64,000 bases of DNA from Microbacterium sp. MYb72 (GTDB lineage: Bacteria; Actinomycetota; Actinomycetes; Actinomycetales; Microbacteriaceae): NCBI RefSeq assembly GCF_002979415.1, contig NZ_PCOT01000013.1, forward strand, positions 32,226 to 96,225, written 5' to 3'. The notes below the pieces were generated by a model that was not told the DNA's origin, made no database searches, and saw only the letters and a program-made list of their open reading frames with translations. Shown here piece by piece: positions 45,501-55,194 of this stretch (position 1 is the first letter of the stretch; the number at the start of each line of letters is the position of its first letter). The position numbers and the translations under genes are program-made.

Positions 45501-46526
45501 TCAGTGCAGGATGCCGGCTTCGCCGAGCAGATCGCGCAGACCGGCGCCGTCCTCCGCGCTCACCCAGGGCGCGACGTGCTCGGAGTGCTCCTCCTTGCCG
45601 GTGCGTCCTCCGGCGAGGACCGCCTCGGCGGGGAGGAGTCGACGGATCGCGACGCCGGCGACGGAGTCGGGGTGCTCGTCCATGAACTCGGAGTAGATGG
45701 ACTCGTCGTGCTGCCCGTCGTCGCCGATGAGCAGCCACTGCACGTGGGGGAACTCGGAGGCCAGACGGCGCAGGTTGGTGAGCTTGTGCTCGCGCCCGCT
45801 GCGGAACCACCGGTCGTGCGTCGGACCCCAGTCGGTGAGCAGCATCGAGCCCGTCGGGAACAGATGCCGCCCGAGGAAGCGGGTGAGCGTCGGAGCGACG
45901 TTCCAGGCACCGGTGGAGAGGTAGACCATGGGGGCGCCGGGATGCTGGCGCAGCAGCTGGTCGAGCAGCACCGCCATGCCCGGTACGGGGAGGCGGGCGT
46001 GCTCGTCGACGACGAAGGAGTTCCACGCGGCGATGAACGGGCGGGGGAGCGCGGTGACCATGACGGTGTCGTCCACGTCGGACACGACGCCGAAGCGGGT
46101 CTCCTCCCCGACGATGAACGCGGTGGCGTCGACGGGAGGCTGCCCCTCGACGGAGACGGTGAACGTCTGCCAGCCGGCGGGGAGGTCGGCGTCGATGACA
46201 GCGTCGATCACGCCGCCGCGGTCGGCCACCACGTCATGGGTCGCGTCTCCGATCCGCACCGTGACCTTCGCGAAGCTCACGGGGATGCTGACGAAGCTGC
46301 GCCAGCCGCGGACGCTCGCCGGTTCGCCGTCTCGTGTGCGGCGCTGCGGCGGGACGATGAGCACCCGCCCGACCACACGAACCCAGCCGGGACCCCCGTA
46401 GCCGGGGAACGGGACGATCGTGGCGGTGCGTCCCCGACGGCGCGCTCGACCCTCTCGCCACACGTGGAAGCGGTGCTCGAGACGGGCGAACCAGTGGATC
46501 CTGGGGGCCGGGGGTGCAGAGGCCAT
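45501..46526 (-). CDS. App1-like phosphatidate phosphatase family protein
   Basis: A 341-residue protein of the App1 (DUF2183) family. The HAD-type phosphatase motif is GVVSDVDDTVMVT (DxDxT form) at about residue 165, followed by PMVYLSTGAWNVAPTLTRFL and LLTDWGP and later LLIGDDGQHDESIYSEF, the third acid motif. An N-terminal beta-rich domain precedes it. App1 in yeast dephosphorylates phosphatidate; the bacterial substrate is not established. AAGACT 6 nt before the ATG overlaps the DedA stop codon. Confidence 0.86.
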   Translation of the reverse strand: MASAPPAPRIHWFARLEHRFHVWREGRARRRGRTATIVPFPGYGGPGWVRVVGRVLIVPPQRRTRDGEPASVRGWRSFVSIPVSFAKVTVRIGDATHDVVADRGGVIDAVIDADLPAGWQTFTVSVEGQPPVDATAFIVGEETRFGVVSDVDDTVMVTALPRPFIAAWNSFVVDEHARLPVPGMAVLLDQLLRQHPGAPMVYLSTGAWNVAPTLTRFLGRHLFPTGSMLLTDWGPTHDRWFRSGREHKLTNLRRLASEFPHVQWLLIGDDGQHDESIYSEFMDEHPDSVAGVAIRRLLPAEAVLAGGRTGKEEHSEHVAPWVSAEDGAGLRDLLGEAGILH

Positions 46527-46530
46527 TGCC

Positions 46531-47202
46531 TCAGTCTTTCACGTCGGCGCCCGCGTCCGCTTCCGTGGTGTCGAGGTGACGCGCCTCGAGGCGGGTCAGC
46601 ACCTTCTTGCCCACGACGATGAGTATGAGGAACAGCGCGATGACGCCGACGAAGATGTACCCCGCGAAGTGCACGCGGTCGACCATCTCGCGGAAGCTCC
46701 CCGCGGCGAGGGAGGTCACGCTCACATAGGCCGTCGCCCACAGCAGGCAGGCCGGCGCGGTCCACGCGAGGAAGCGCCGATAGGAGTAGCCGCTCATCCC
46801 CACGGTGAGCGGCACCAGGGAGTGCAGCACGGGAAGGAAGCGGGAGAGGAAGATCGCGATGCCTCCACGACGGGCGAGATAGGTCTCCGCCCTGACCCAG
46901 TTGTGCTCGCCGACCTTCCTGCCGATCCAGGACGTGCGGATGTGGGGGCCGAGCCAGCGGCCCAGCACGAAGCCGATGCTCTCGCCGATCAGCGCGCCCA
47001 CCACGACGGCGATCACCATGGCGATGGCCTCGGTCGGGCTGGAGACGCCCATCGACGCGATGATCACCACGGTGTCTCCGGGGAAGATGAGCCCGATGAG
47101 GATGCTCGTCTCGAGCATGACCGCCAGTCCCGCGATCAGGGTGCGTGCGACCGGATCGATCGACTGCACGGTGTCGAGAAGCCAGAGCAGGAACCCATCC
47201 AT
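46531..47202 (-). CDS. DedA-family membrane protein
   Basis: A 223-residue inner-membrane protein of the DedA family, linked to lipid carrier (undecaprenyl phosphate) or lipid flipping and to membrane potential. It shows the family's LETSILIGLIFPGDTVVIIASMG, IGESIGFVLGRWLG and FLSRFLPVLHSLVPLTVGMSGYSYRRFLAWTAPACLLWATAY, the conserved amphipathic and arginine-containing segments, plus a further C-terminal helix. Its promoter is interlocked with that of pabB. Confidence 0.92.
   Translation of the reverse strand: MDGFLLWLLDTVQSIDPVARTLIAGLAVMLETSILIGLIFPGDTVVIIASMGVSSPTEAIAMVIAVVVGALIGESIGFVLGRWLGPHIRTSWIGRKVGEHNWVRAETYLARRGGIAIFLSRFLPVLHSLVPLTVGMSGYSYRRFLAWTAPACLLWATAYVSVTSLAAGSFREMVDRVHFAGYIFVGVIALFLILIVVGKKVLTRLEARHLDTTEADAGADVKD
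46533..46538 (-). promoter_or_regulatory. -10 box, leaderless promoter of the App1-like gene
   Basis: AAGACT (minus strand) exactly 6 nt before ATG 46526; its last base lies in the DedA stop codon. The first base departs from TANNNT, so coupling across the 4-base gap is possible instead. Confidence 0.45.
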
Positions 47203-47208
47203 GTCATG

Positions 47209-47214
47209 AGAGTA
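47209..47214 (-). promoter_or_regulatory. -10 box, leaderless promoter of the DedA gene
   Basis: TACTCT (minus strand) exactly 6 nt before ATG 47202. It also lies at the -35 position of the pabB promoter (17 bases to the other -10). Confidence 0.6.
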
Positions 47215-47231
47215 CGGGAGGCACCGGGATC

Positions 47232-47237
47232 TAGGCT
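47232..47237 (+). promoter_or_regulatory. -10 box, leaderless promoter of pabB
   Basis: TAGGCT exactly 6 nt before GTG 47244, and 17 bases from the opposing DedA -10 box. Confidence 0.65.
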
Positions 47238-47243
47238 GGAAAG

Positions 47244-48539
47244 GTGCCCGAACGACTGACCGCCCGAGCGCTGCCCGGCGACGCGGATCCGGCGGCCCTC
47301 TTCCTCGCGCTCGAAGCCGTGTGCCCCGATGTCTTCTGGCTCGACGCCGGCGCAGCGGCGCAGGAGGGCTGGAGCTTCGTCGGAACGGGTGGGGTCTCGT
47401 CGCTGCCCGACGCCGTGCGGGTGGACGGTGCTGCGGCCTCCGGCATCCCCTTCCAGGGTGGATGGGTCGGATGGTGCGACTACGAGTCCGGTGCGCGCAC
47501 GGCGGGGGCCCCGACGGCGGACGCCGAGGGCGACGCGTGGCTGCGGGTGACCAGGGCCGCAGCCTTCGAGCACGCCACGGGTCGGGTCTGGGCGCTCGCC
47601 GACGATGAGGACCTCGACGAGTGGTCGGCGTTCGTGTCGGAGCGCAGGACGCCGCCGCCCGTTCCCCCTGTCACGACGGCGCTGCGCACGGCCGAGGCCC
47701 GGCACACCCCTGGCGAGTACGCGGACCTCATCGAGCAGTGCCGAGAGCTCATCAGGGCCGGCATCGCGTATCAGCTGTGCCTCACCACGCGCTTCACCGT
47801 CAAGGGACCGCAGGACGAGGTCGGCTCCTACCTGCGGCTGCGTGCCGCGACGCCCGCCCACCACGGCGGGTTCCTGCGGATCGGCGGGCGTGCCCTGCTG
47901 AGCGCGAGTCCAGAGCAGTTCCTCCAGGCGAGCGGCGGAGTCATCCGCACCAGGCCGATCAAGGGCACCCGCCCGCGCAGCGCCGATCCGGAGACGGATG
48001 CCGCGCTCGCCGCGGAGCTGCAGGCAGACCCCAAGGAGCGCGCCGAGAACGTCATGATCGTCGACCTCATGCGCAACGACCTCTCGCGCGTGTGCGAGCC
48101 GGGGTCGATCCGCGTCGACGGACTGTGGGTCGTGGAGAGCTATCCGGCGGTGCACCAGCTCGTCAGCACGGTGAGCGGAACCGCCGCCGCGGGCACCACG
48201 GTCGGCGACCTGCTGGCCGCGACGTTCCCCGCAGGCAGCATGACCGGTGCGCCCAAGCTCTCCGCCATGACCCGGCTGCACGACCTCGAAGGCGGACCCC
48301 GCGGCGTCTACGCGGGGTGCTTCGGCTACGTCGGCGTGAACGGCGACGTCGACCTCGCGATGGTCATCCGCAGCATTCTGATCGATGATGAGAAGGCGGT
48401 GGTCGGCGCGGGCGGCGGGATCACCTGGCGCTCTGTCGCGGCATCCGAGGTGGCGGAGGTGGCGACCAAGGCGCGAGCCCCGCTGGCGGCCCTCGGCGCG
48501 GAAACGCCCGCGCTCTGGGGTTCCGATATCCTGAACTGA
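47244..48539 (+). CDS. pabB: Aminodeoxychorismate synthase component I (chorismate-binding enzyme)
   Basis: A 431-residue chorismate-utilising enzyme that, with a glutamine amidotransferase, makes 4-amino-4-deoxychorismate for folate. The conserved blocks are present: [64 protein letters not shown] and [11 protein letters not shown]. The lysine in RPIKGTRPR is the nucleophile that separates PabB from TrpE, which has alanine there. No PabA or PabC is next to it. GTG start in the leaderless pattern. Confidence 0.88.
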   Translation: MPERLTARALPGDADPAALFLALEAVCPDVFWLDAGAAAQEGWSFVGTGGVSSLPDAVRVDGAAASGIPFQGGWVGWCDYESGARTAGAPTADAEGDAWLRVTRAAAFEHATGRVWALADDEDLDEWSAFVSERRTPPPVPPVTTALRTAEARHTPGEYADLIEQCRELIRAGIAYQLCLTTRFTVKGPQDEVGSYLRLRAATPAHHGGFLRIGGRALLSASPEQFLQASGGVIRTRPIKGTRPRSADPETDAALAAELQADPKERAENVMIVDLMRNDLSRVCEPGSIRVDGLWVVESYPAVHQLVSTVSGTAAAGTTVGDLLAATFPAGSMTGAPKLSAMTRLHDLEGGPRGVYAGCFGYVGVNGDVDLAMVIRSILIDDEKAVVGAGGGITWRSVAASEVAEVATKARAPLAALGAETPALWGSDILN

Positions 48540-48574
48540 TCCCGCTTTTTGTTCAGATTGGTTGTGCGTTCGTT
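48531..48574 (+). promoter_or_regulatory. Short gap with inverted repeat before leuS
   Basis: CTGAAC (48531-48536) and GTTCAG (48551-48556) flank a loop that contains TTTTT. It could end pabB transcription or act in leuS control. The stretch is unusually AT-rich for this genome. No ribosome site stands before the leuS TTG. Confidence 0.35.
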
Positions 48575-51151
48575 TTGACTGAGAACTTCTCCACCGTTCC
48601 CGCCGACGACGAGGTCTCCTCGGCGCACGCCATCCAGGCCAAGTGGCAGAAGTACTGGGCCGACAACGAGACGTTCCTCACCGGCGGCGATGACGACACG
48701 CGTCCCCGTCGGTACGTGCTGGCGATGTTCCCCTACCCCTCCGGCGACCTGCACATGGGTCACGCGGAGAACTACCTGTACTCCGACATCGTGGCGCGTT
48801 TCTGGCGTCACCGCGGACACAACGTCCTGAACCCGATCGGGTGGGACTCCTTCGGCCTGCCCGCCGAGAACGCGGCCATCCGCCGGGGCGCCGACCCGAA
48901 GGAGTGGACCTACCAGAACATCGCCCAGCAGAAGACGGGCTTCCAGGCCTACGGCGTCTCATTCGACTGGAGTCGTGTGCTGCACACCTCCGACCCCGAG
49001 TACTACCGCTGGAACCAGTGGCTGTTCCTGAAGCTGTACGAGCGGGGTCTGGCGTATCGCAAGAAGAGCCCGGTGAACTGGTGCCCCAACGACCAGACGG
49101 TGCTCGCGAACGAGCAGGTCGTCGACGGACGCTGCGAGCGCTGCGGCGCCGAGGTCGTTAAGAAGAAGCTCACGCAGTGGTACTTCCGCATCACCGACTA
49201 CGCCGACCGCCTGCTGGACGACCTGAACCAGCTGGAGGGCTTCTGGCCGTCGAAGGTGCTGCAGATGCAGCGCAACTGGATCGGCCGCTCCGTCGGCGCC
49301 GACGTCGACTTCCGCATCGAGGGTCGTGACGAGCCGGTCACGGTGTTCTCCACGCGCCCCGACACGCTGCACGGCGCGACGTTCTTCGTCGTCGCCCCCG
49401 ACGGCGACCTGGCCGCCGAGCTGGCCGCCGAGGCGCCCGACGAGGTGCGCGAGCGCTTCCAGGGCTACCTGACGGAGGTGCAGAAGACCACCGACATCGA
49501 TCGTCAGGCGACCGACCGCCCGAAGACCGGCGTGTTCCTGGAGCGCTACGCGATCAACCCGGTCAACGGCGAGAAGCTGCCGATCTGGGCCGCCGACTAC
49601 GTGCTGGCCGATTACGGCCACGGCGCCGTCATGGCCGTGCCTGCGCACGACCAGCGCGACCTCGACTTCGCCCGCGAGTTCGGCCTGCCGATCAAGGTCG
49701 TCGTCGACACCACCGCTCCCATCACCGGCGCGATGCCCGTCATCGAGGTCGATGAGGACGGCGTGCCGATCGACACGATGCCCTCGCTCGACGACCAGCA
49801 CCCGTCCGTCACCGGCACGGCGCTGACCGGCGAAGGCCGCATGATCAACTCCGGCGAGCTGAACGGACTGTCCAAGCGCAACGCGATCGCCCGTGCGATC
49901 GAGCAGCTCGAGGCATCGGGAACCGGCCGCGCCGCGAAGAACTACCGCCTGCGCGACTGGCTGATCTCCCGCCAGCGCTTCTGGGGCACGCCGATCCCGA
50001 TGCTGCACGCCGACGACGGCCGCATCATCCCGGTCCCCGAGGACCAGCTGCCCGTGAAGCTGCCCAGCGTCGAGGGTCTCGACCTTTCCCCGAAGGGCGC
50101 GTCGCCGCTGGGTGCCGCCGAGGGCTGGGTGCGCACGGTCGACCCGGAGTCCGGCGACCCCGTGCTGCGCGATCCCGACACGATGGACACCTTCGTCGAC
50201 AGCTCGTGGTACTTCCTGCGCTTCCTGTCGCCGAACAGCGACACCGTGGCGTTCGACCCCAAGCAGGCATCCCGCTGGGCGCCGGTGGACTCCTACATCG
50301 GCGGTGTCGAGCACGCCATCCTGCACCTGCTGTACGCGCGGTTCATCACGAAGGTCCTCTTCGACATGGGGCTCATCGACTTCACCGAGCCGTTCTCGAA
50401 CCTGATCAACCAGGGCATGGTCATCCTCAACGGCACCAAGATGTCGAAGAGCAAGGGCAACCTGGTCCTCTTCCAGGAGGAGCTCGACGCGCACGGCGCC
50501 GACGCGCTGCGCGTCGGCCTGGCCTTCGCCGGCCCGGTGGAAGACGACAAGGACTGGGCGGACGTCTCGACGACGGGCGCTCAGAAGTTCCTGGCGCGCG
50601 CCATGCGCATCGCCGGCGAGGTGTCGAGCCCCGTGGACGTCGTCTTCGACGGCGGGGATGCCGCGCTGCGCCGTGCCACGCACAAGCTGCTGTCCGAGGC
50701 GCCGGCCCTCGTCGAGCAGACGAAGTTCAACGTGCTGGTCGCCCGGCTGATGGAGCTGGTGAACGTCACCCGCAAGACGATCGACGGCGCCGCGGGCGCC
50801 GCCGACCCCGCCGTGCGCGAGGCCGCCGAGACCGTTGCCGTGATGCTCGACCTCATCGCTCCGCACACCGCGGAGGAGATGTGGGAGATCCTCGGTCACG
50901 AGCCCTCCGTCGGTCTGGTGACCTGGCGCTCGGCGGACTCGGCGCTGCTCGTCGAGGACACGGTCACGGCCGTGGTCCAGGTGGGCGGCAAGGTGCGCGC
51001 CCAGCTCGAGGTGCCCGCCCGTATCGGCGAGGCCGAGCTCGAGGCCCTGGCCCGCGCCGACGAGCGCGTGATCCGATCGATCGGCGATAGGGAGATCGTG
51101 AAGGTCGTCGTGCGAGCCCCGAAGATCGTCAGCATCGTCGTCAAGGGCTGA
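48575..51151 (+). CDS. leuS: Leucyl-tRNA synthetase
   Basis: A class I synthetase of 858 residues, normal length. Signatures: [21 protein letters not shown] (HIGH), [17 protein letters not shown], the editing domain with [20 protein letters not shown], the [18 protein letters not shown] segment [17 protein letters not shown], and [11 protein letters not shown] (KMSKS). The first in-frame start is TTG at 48575 without a recognisable ribosome site; no ATG or GTG follows within the first 20 residues that would keep the conserved N-terminus. It is not linked to other synthetases here. Confidence 0.95.
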   Translation: MTENFSTVPADDEVSSAHAIQAKWQKYWADNETFLTGGDDDTRPRRYVLAMFPYPSGDLHMGHAENYLYSDIVARFWRHRGHNVLNPIGWDSFGLPAENAAIRRGADPKEWTYQNIAQQKTGFQAYGVSFDWSRVLHTSDPEYYRWNQWLFLKLYERGLAYRKKSPVNWCPNDQTVLANEQVVDGRCERCGAEVVKKKLTQWYFRITDYADRLLDDLNQLEGFWPSKVLQMQRNWIGRSVGADVDFRIEGRDEPVTVFSTRPDTLHGATFFVVAPDGDLAAELAAEAPDEVRERFQGYLTEVQKTTDIDRQATDRPKTGVFLERYAINPVNGEKLPIWAADYVLADYGHGAVMAVPAHDQRDLDFAREFGLPIKVVVDTTAPITGAMPVIEVDEDGVPIDTMPSLDDQHPSVTGTALTGEGRMINSGELNGLSKRNAIARAIEQLEASGTGRAAKNYRLRDWLISRQRFWGTPIPMLHADDGRIIPVPEDQLPVKLPSVEGLDLSPKGASPLGAAEGWVRTVDPESGDPVLRDPDTMDTFVDSSWYFLRFLSPNSDTVAFDPKQASRWAPVDSYIGGVEHAILHLLYARFITKVLFDMGLIDFTEPFSNLINQGMVILNGTKMSKSKGNLVLFQEELDAHGADALRVGLAFAGPVEDDKDWADVSTTGAQKFLARAMRIAGEVSSPVDVVFDGGDAALRRATHKLLSEAPALVEQTKFNVLVARLMELVNVTRKTIDGAAGAADPAVREAAETVAVMLDLIAPHTAEEMWEILGHEPSVGLVTWRSADSALLVEDTVTAVVQVGGKVRAQLEVPARIGEAELEALARADERVIRSIGDREIVKVVVRAPKIVSIVVKG

Positions 51152-51232
51152 GAGTTCGTCCACAGTCCGCGGGTGTCGGTGGCTTGTCCACCGGCCCCGG
51201 TCTTACGGCTCCTGAGCGTCCGTCCACGCCCC

Positions 51233-51238
51233 TAGCGT
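51233..51238 (+). promoter_or_regulatory. -10 box, leaderless promoter of comEA
   Basis: TAGCGT exactly 6 nt before ATG 51245. A weak 6-bp hairpin (51177-51182 with 51188-51193) just upstream may end leuS transcription. Confidence 0.6.
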
Positions 51239-51244
51239 GGGCGG

Positions 51245-51832
51245 ATGCCGCAGCCGACGTCGTCCTCCGCACCACGCACGCTCCGACTGAGCATCGGCGC
51301 TGCCGTCGTGCTCGGTCTCGTCGTGCTGTCGGCCGCGGTGGGCCTCGGGATCATGCGGGGTCAGGCCGCGCCGACGGAGTCCGTCCCGGTCGCCGATGCA
51401 TCCGCCGCGCCGTCCGGCGACCTCTACGTGCACGTGCTGGGGGCGGTGCAGAGCCCCGGACTGTACGTGCTGGATCTGGATTCGCGGGTGGTCGATGCCG
51501 TGGCGGCCGCCGGGGGAACGACCGACCAGGCCGACCTCGCCGCCGTCAACCTCGCCAGGGTGCTCGCCGACGGGGAGCAGATCGTGGTGCCCTCGATCGG
51601 AGCGGGCGTCGAGGCGGGAGCGCCCGCGGCGCCGACCGATGACCGCATCGATCTGAACACGGCCGACCAGACCGCGCTGGAGACGCTGCCGCGGATCGGC
51701 CCTGCGCTGGCCGAGCGCATCATCTCCTGGAGGGAGGAGAACGGGCGATTCGGCTCGGTCGACGACCTGCTGGCGGTACCGGGGATCGGAGAGAAGCTGC
51801 TCGCCGGCATCCGCGACGGAGTCCGGGTGTGA
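51245..51832 (+). CDS. comEA: ComEA family helix-hairpin-helix DNA-binding protein
   Basis: A 195-residue membrane-anchored DNA receptor of the competence family. One membrane helix at residues about 18-42 (VVLGLVVLSAAVGLGIMRG), a SLBB-type domain (GDLYVHVLGAVQSPGLYVLDLDSRVVDAVAAAGGTT) and a C-terminal helix-hairpin-helix (IDLNTADQTALETLPRIGPALAERIISWREENGRFGSVDDLLAVPGIGEKLLAGI). It passes double-stranded DNA to ComEC. Start in the leaderless pattern; GTGA overlap with comEC. Confidence 0.93.
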   Translation: MPQPTSSSAPRTLRLSIGAAVVLGLVVLSAAVGLGIMRGQAAPTESVPVADASAAPSGDLYVHVLGAVQSPGLYVLDLDSRVVDAVAAAGGTTDQADLAAVNLARVLADGEQIVVPSIGAGVEAGAPAAPTDDRIDLNTADQTALETLPRIGPALAERIISWREENGRFGSVDDLLAVPGIGEKLLAGIRDGVRV

Positions 51833-54141
51833 GGCGCGACCTGCGCCTGCTGCCGGTGGCGGGTGCGACGTGGGGAGCGGCACTCCTCGGAGTGTTCGCA
51901 CCGGAGGCCGCACCCTGGGTTGCCGGAGGAGGGGTGCTCGGGGCTGTCATCGCGGTGGTGCTCGGATCGGTGCGCTCGTCGGCGAGCGGATCGGGTCTGT
52001 CGGCGGTCGTCCTCTCCGCAGCGGCAGCCGCGTCGCTGGCGGTGTGCGTCGCTCTTCCGGCCAGGGACGCCGCCGATGCATGGGACGGCAGGTTCGTCGA
52101 GGCGACCTGCGAGATCACGTCCTCCGCGTCGGTGGGTCGCGACGGGCGGCTGTGGGTGGATGCCGAGCTCACGGGCATCGGGTCACCGGGCGACGTGCGA
52201 CCTGCGTCAGCGCCGGTGCGGCTCGGTCTCGACCCCGGGGAGGGATACGACCTCGGCGCCGCCGTCCGCGTACGGGGAGAGGCCGCATCGACCGACCCGG
52301 GGGAGCGCGGAGCGCTCGTGGTGTTCTCGAGCTCTGCCGCGATCGAACGTCCGGCAGCGGGGATCTTCGCGGTCGCCGCGGGCGCCAGACACGAATTCAT
52401 CGCGAGGTCGACGCGGCTGCCGGAACCCGGAGCCGGGCTGCTGCCCGGACTGGCCGTGGGGGATACGAGGGCGGTCGGCGCCGAGCTGAACGACGACATG
52501 CGGATCAGCGGACTGAGCCACCTCACCGCGGTGTCGGGAGCCAACTGCGCGATCGTGGTCGGTGCCGCGTTCTGGCTGGTGGCGCTGTGCGGGGGAGGGC
52601 GGAGGCTGCGCGTGGTCCTCGCGGCGCTCGCGCTGGCCGGTTTCGTCGTGCTCGTCACACCCGAGCCGAGCGTCGTCAGAGCGGCCGTCATGGCGGGCGC
52701 GGCCATGCTGTCGGTGCTGCTGGGGCGGCCGAGCGCGGGGGCGGGGCTCCTCGCTCTCTGCGCGAGCGCGATCCTGATCGTCGATCCCTGGCTCGCGGCG
52801 ACACCGGGGTTCGCGCTGTCGGTGGCGGCCTCCGGCGCTCTCATCCTGCTCGCGCCCCCGCTCGCGAGAGGAATGACGCGATGGATGCCGCAGCCCCTCG
52901 CTCTGGCCATCGGCGTCCCGCTCTCGGCGCAGCTCGTCTGCGCCCCGATCATCGCCCTGTTCGCGGACCAGCAGTCGCTCGTCGGCATCGTGGCGAACAT
53001 GATCGCCGATCCCGCGGCGCCCATCGCCACGGTGGTCGGGCTGCTCGCCTGTCTCGCCGCGCCGCTGCCGTTCCTGGCCGACGTGCTCGCGGCGTCGGCC
53101 TGGCTCCCCGCCGCGTGGATCGCCGCCACCGCTGAAGTGAGCGCCGAACTGCCGCTCGCCCAGGTGCCGCTCCTGCCCGGCATCGGCAGTTCCCTGCTCG
53201 TCGCCGTCCTCAGCGCCGCAGCGGCGCTGTTGCTGGTCCGGCCGAAGGAGAGGGTCGCGCTCATACGGCCGGTGCGCTGGGCGCGAGCCGCGGCGGCCGT
53301 CGTGATCGTCGTCGCCGTCGCGCTGGGCGGAGCGCAGGTTCTGCTCCGCGGACCGCTCGCGACGGCGACCAGCCCCGACGGGTGGGCGATCGCCGCGTGC
53401 GACATCGGACAGGGCGATGCCCTCGTCGTCCGATCGGCGGGCAGGACGGCGCTGATCGACACGGGCCCCGACCCCGGCCTGCTCGGGGGATGCCTGCGCT
53501 CTCTCGGCATCGAGCGCGTCGACCTGCTCGTGCTCACGCACTTCGATCTCGACCATGTCGGAAGCGTCGATGCCGTGCAGGGCCGGGTGGACCGGGTGCT
53601 GCACGGACCATCCGATGCACCTGGCGACGTCCGCCTGCTCCAAAGCCTGGCCGCAGGAGGCGCCCATCTCGTCGACGCGGCGGCCGGCCTCGAGGGAACG
53701 CTCGGCGACGCATCGTGGCGCGTGCTCTGGCCGCAGCGGGGTTCGTCGGCCTTCTCCGCCGGCAACGACTCCAGCGTCGTCGTCGAGTTCGGAGGCGGTG
53801 GCGTGCCGCGATCGCTGTTCCTCGGCGATCTCTCGGCGGAGTCGCAGCGGATGCTGCAGCGCACGGCGCATCTCGGCTCGGACATGACCGTCGTGAAGGT
53901 CGCGCATCACGGAAGCGCCGATCAGGACGCCGGGCTGTACGAGGCGCTGAGGCCCGCCGTCGCCGTGATCAGCGTCGGGGAGGGGAACGACTACGGGCAC
54001 CCGAGAGCGGAGATCCTCGCGATCCTGCAGGCCGTCGGGGCGCACGTCCTGCGCACCGATCAGCGGGGTCGCATCCTGATCGGCCTGAAGGACGGCGCCG
54101 TCGAGGTCTGGACAGAGAGGAGCGTCGGCGGCCCCGGGTAG
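51829..54141 (+). CDS. comEC: ComEC/Rec2 family DNA uptake channel protein
   Basis: A 770-residue multi-pass membrane protein. The competence domain contains about ten helices with the family's LTAVSGANCAIVVGA motif; the C-terminal metallo-beta-lactamase-like domain has the metal site HFDLDH at residues 571-576 and VAHHGSADQD. It is predicted to bring single-stranded DNA across the membrane. comEA, comEC and holA are neighbours in many actinobacteria even without known natural competence. The TAG stop is the first half of the holA -10 box. Confidence 0.93.
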   Translation: MRRDLRLLPVAGATWGAALLGVFAPEAAPWVAGGGVLGAVIAVVLGSVRSSASGSGLSAVVLSAAAAASLAVCVALPARDAADAWDGRFVEATCEITSSASVGRDGRLWVDAELTGIGSPGDVRPASAPVRLGLDPGEGYDLGAAVRVRGEAASTDPGERGALVVFSSSAAIERPAAGIFAVAAGARHEFIARSTRLPEPGAGLLPGLAVGDTRAVGAELNDDMRISGLSHLTAVSGANCAIVVGAAFWLVALCGGGRRLRVVLAALALAGFVVLVTPEPSVVRAAVMAGAAMLSVLLGRPSAGAGLLALCASAILIVDPWLAATPGFALSVAASGALILLAPPLARGMTRWMPQPLALAIGVPLSAQLVCAPIIALFADQQSLVGIVANMIADPAAPIATVVGLLACLAAPLPFLADVLAASAWLPAAWIAATAEVSAELPLAQVPLLPGIGSSLLVAVLSAAAALLLVRPKERVALIRPVRWARAAAAVVIVVAVALGGAQVLLRGPLATATSPDGWAIAACDIGQGDALVVRSAGRTALIDTGPDPGLLGGCLRSLGIERVDLLVLTHFDLDHVGSVDAVQGRVDRVLHGPSDAPGDVRLLQSLAAGGAHLVDAAAGLEGTLGDASWRVLWPQRGSSAFSAGNDSSVVVEFGGGGVPRSLFLGDLSAESQRMLQRTAHLGSDMTVVKVAHHGSADQDAGLYEALRPAVAVISVGEGNDYGHPRAEILAILQAVGAHVLRTDQRGRILIGLKDGAVEVWTERSVGGPG

Positions 54142-54144
54142 GCT
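54139..54144 (+). promoter_or_regulatory. -10 box, leaderless promoter of holA (overlaps comEC stop codon)
   Basis: TAGGCT exactly 6 nt before ATG 54151; its first three bases are the comEC stop codon TAG. Confidence 0.65.
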
Positions 54145-54150
54145 GGAAAC

Positions 54151-55194
54151 ATGGCAGCTTCGCGTACTCCGGCCCGTGGGGGCGCCAAGCCCAGCAAGAT
54201 CCGTCAGGTGCCGTGGCGCGAGCCGCAACCGGCCCCGGTCGTGCTGGTCTTCGGCCCGGAGGAGGTCTGCGCCGAGCGCGCGATCGCCGGTGTGCGCGAC
54301 TACCTGCGGGCGGAAGATCCCGCGCTCGAGGTCAGCGATGTCCGTGCCGACGACTACGCCCCCGGCACGCTGCTCTCCCTCACCTCTCCCTCGCTGTTCG
54401 GCGAGCCTCGGCTGGTGCGGGTGTCAGGGGTGGAGAAGTGCTCGGATGCGTTCCTGCAGGAGGCCGTGTCGTACCTCGACCACCCGCAGGAGGGCGCCAC
54501 GGTCATCCTCCGACACACCGGCGCGAGCGTGCGGGGCAAGAAGCTCCTCGACGCCCTCCGCGCCGGCACGGGCGACGGCATCGAGATCGCCTGCCCCGCG
54601 ATCAAGCGCGACGGTGACAGAGCCGACTTCGCGGCGGGGGAGTTCAAGGCCGCGAAGAAGCGCATCGCCCCGCCGGCGCTGCGTGCGCTGGTCTCCGCCT
54701 TCTCCGACGATCTGACCGAGCTCGCAGCGGCGTGCCAGCAGCTGATCGGTGACGTCGAGGGCGACGTCACCGAAGACGTCGTCACCAAGTACTACGGCGG
54801 GCGCGTGGAGGTCTCGGCCTTCGTGGTCGCCGACACCGCCATCTCCGGACGATACGGAGAGGCGCTGGTCTCGCTGCGTCATGCCCTGGCCTCCGGCGCC
54901 GACCCGGTTCCGATGGTCGCCGCCTTCGCGATGAAGCTGCGCACCATGGCTCGTGTGGCAGGCAACCGTGAGCCCAGTCGGCAGCTCGCCCAGCGGCTCG
55001 GCATGAAGGACTGGCAGGTCGACAGGGCGCGTCGCGATCTCGCGGGGTGGAACGAGCGGTCGCTCGGCATGGCCATCCAGGCGACCGCGCGAGCGGATGC
55101 CGAGGTGAAGGGCGCCGCGCGCGACCCGATCTTCGCGCTGGAGCGCATGGTCACCGTCATCGCGACCCGCCAGCCGTTCGGAGAAGACGCATGA
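54151..55194 (+). CDS. holA: DNA polymerase III subunit delta
   Basis: HolA is the clamp-loader subunit that opens the beta ring. The 347-residue protein has PVVLVFGPEEVCAERAIAGVRDYL at the N-terminus, the SPSLFGEPRLVRVSG strand, the LRALVSAFSDDLTELAAACQQLIGDV helix pair and the C-terminal RLGMKDWQVDRARRDLAGW with DAEVKGAARDPIFALERMV, the characteristic ending. The lysine-rich N-terminus is typical of actinobacteria. It overlaps the histidine phosphatase gene by 4 bases. Confidence 0.94.
   Translation: MAASRTPARGGAKPSKIRQVPWREPQPAPVVLVFGPEEVCAERAIAGVRDYLRAEDPALEVSDVRADDYAPGTLLSLTSPSLFGEPRLVRVSGVEKCSDAFLQEAVSYLDHPQEGATVILRHTGASVRGKKLLDALRAGTGDGIEIACPAIKRDGDRADFAAGEFKAAKKRIAPPALRALVSAFSDDLTELAAACQQLIGDVEGDVTEDVVTKYYGGRVEVSAFVVADTAISGRYGEALVSLRHALASGADPVPMVAAFAMKLRTMARVAGNREPSRQLAQRLGMKDWQVDRARRDLAGWNERSLGMAIQATARADAEVKGAARDPIFALERMVTVIATRQPFGEDA

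Noticed and set aside
51245..54141. comEA-comEC as proof of natural competence
   Set aside because: These two genes are kept in many actinobacteria without shown competence, and no pilus or ComF/DprA genes are in the window.
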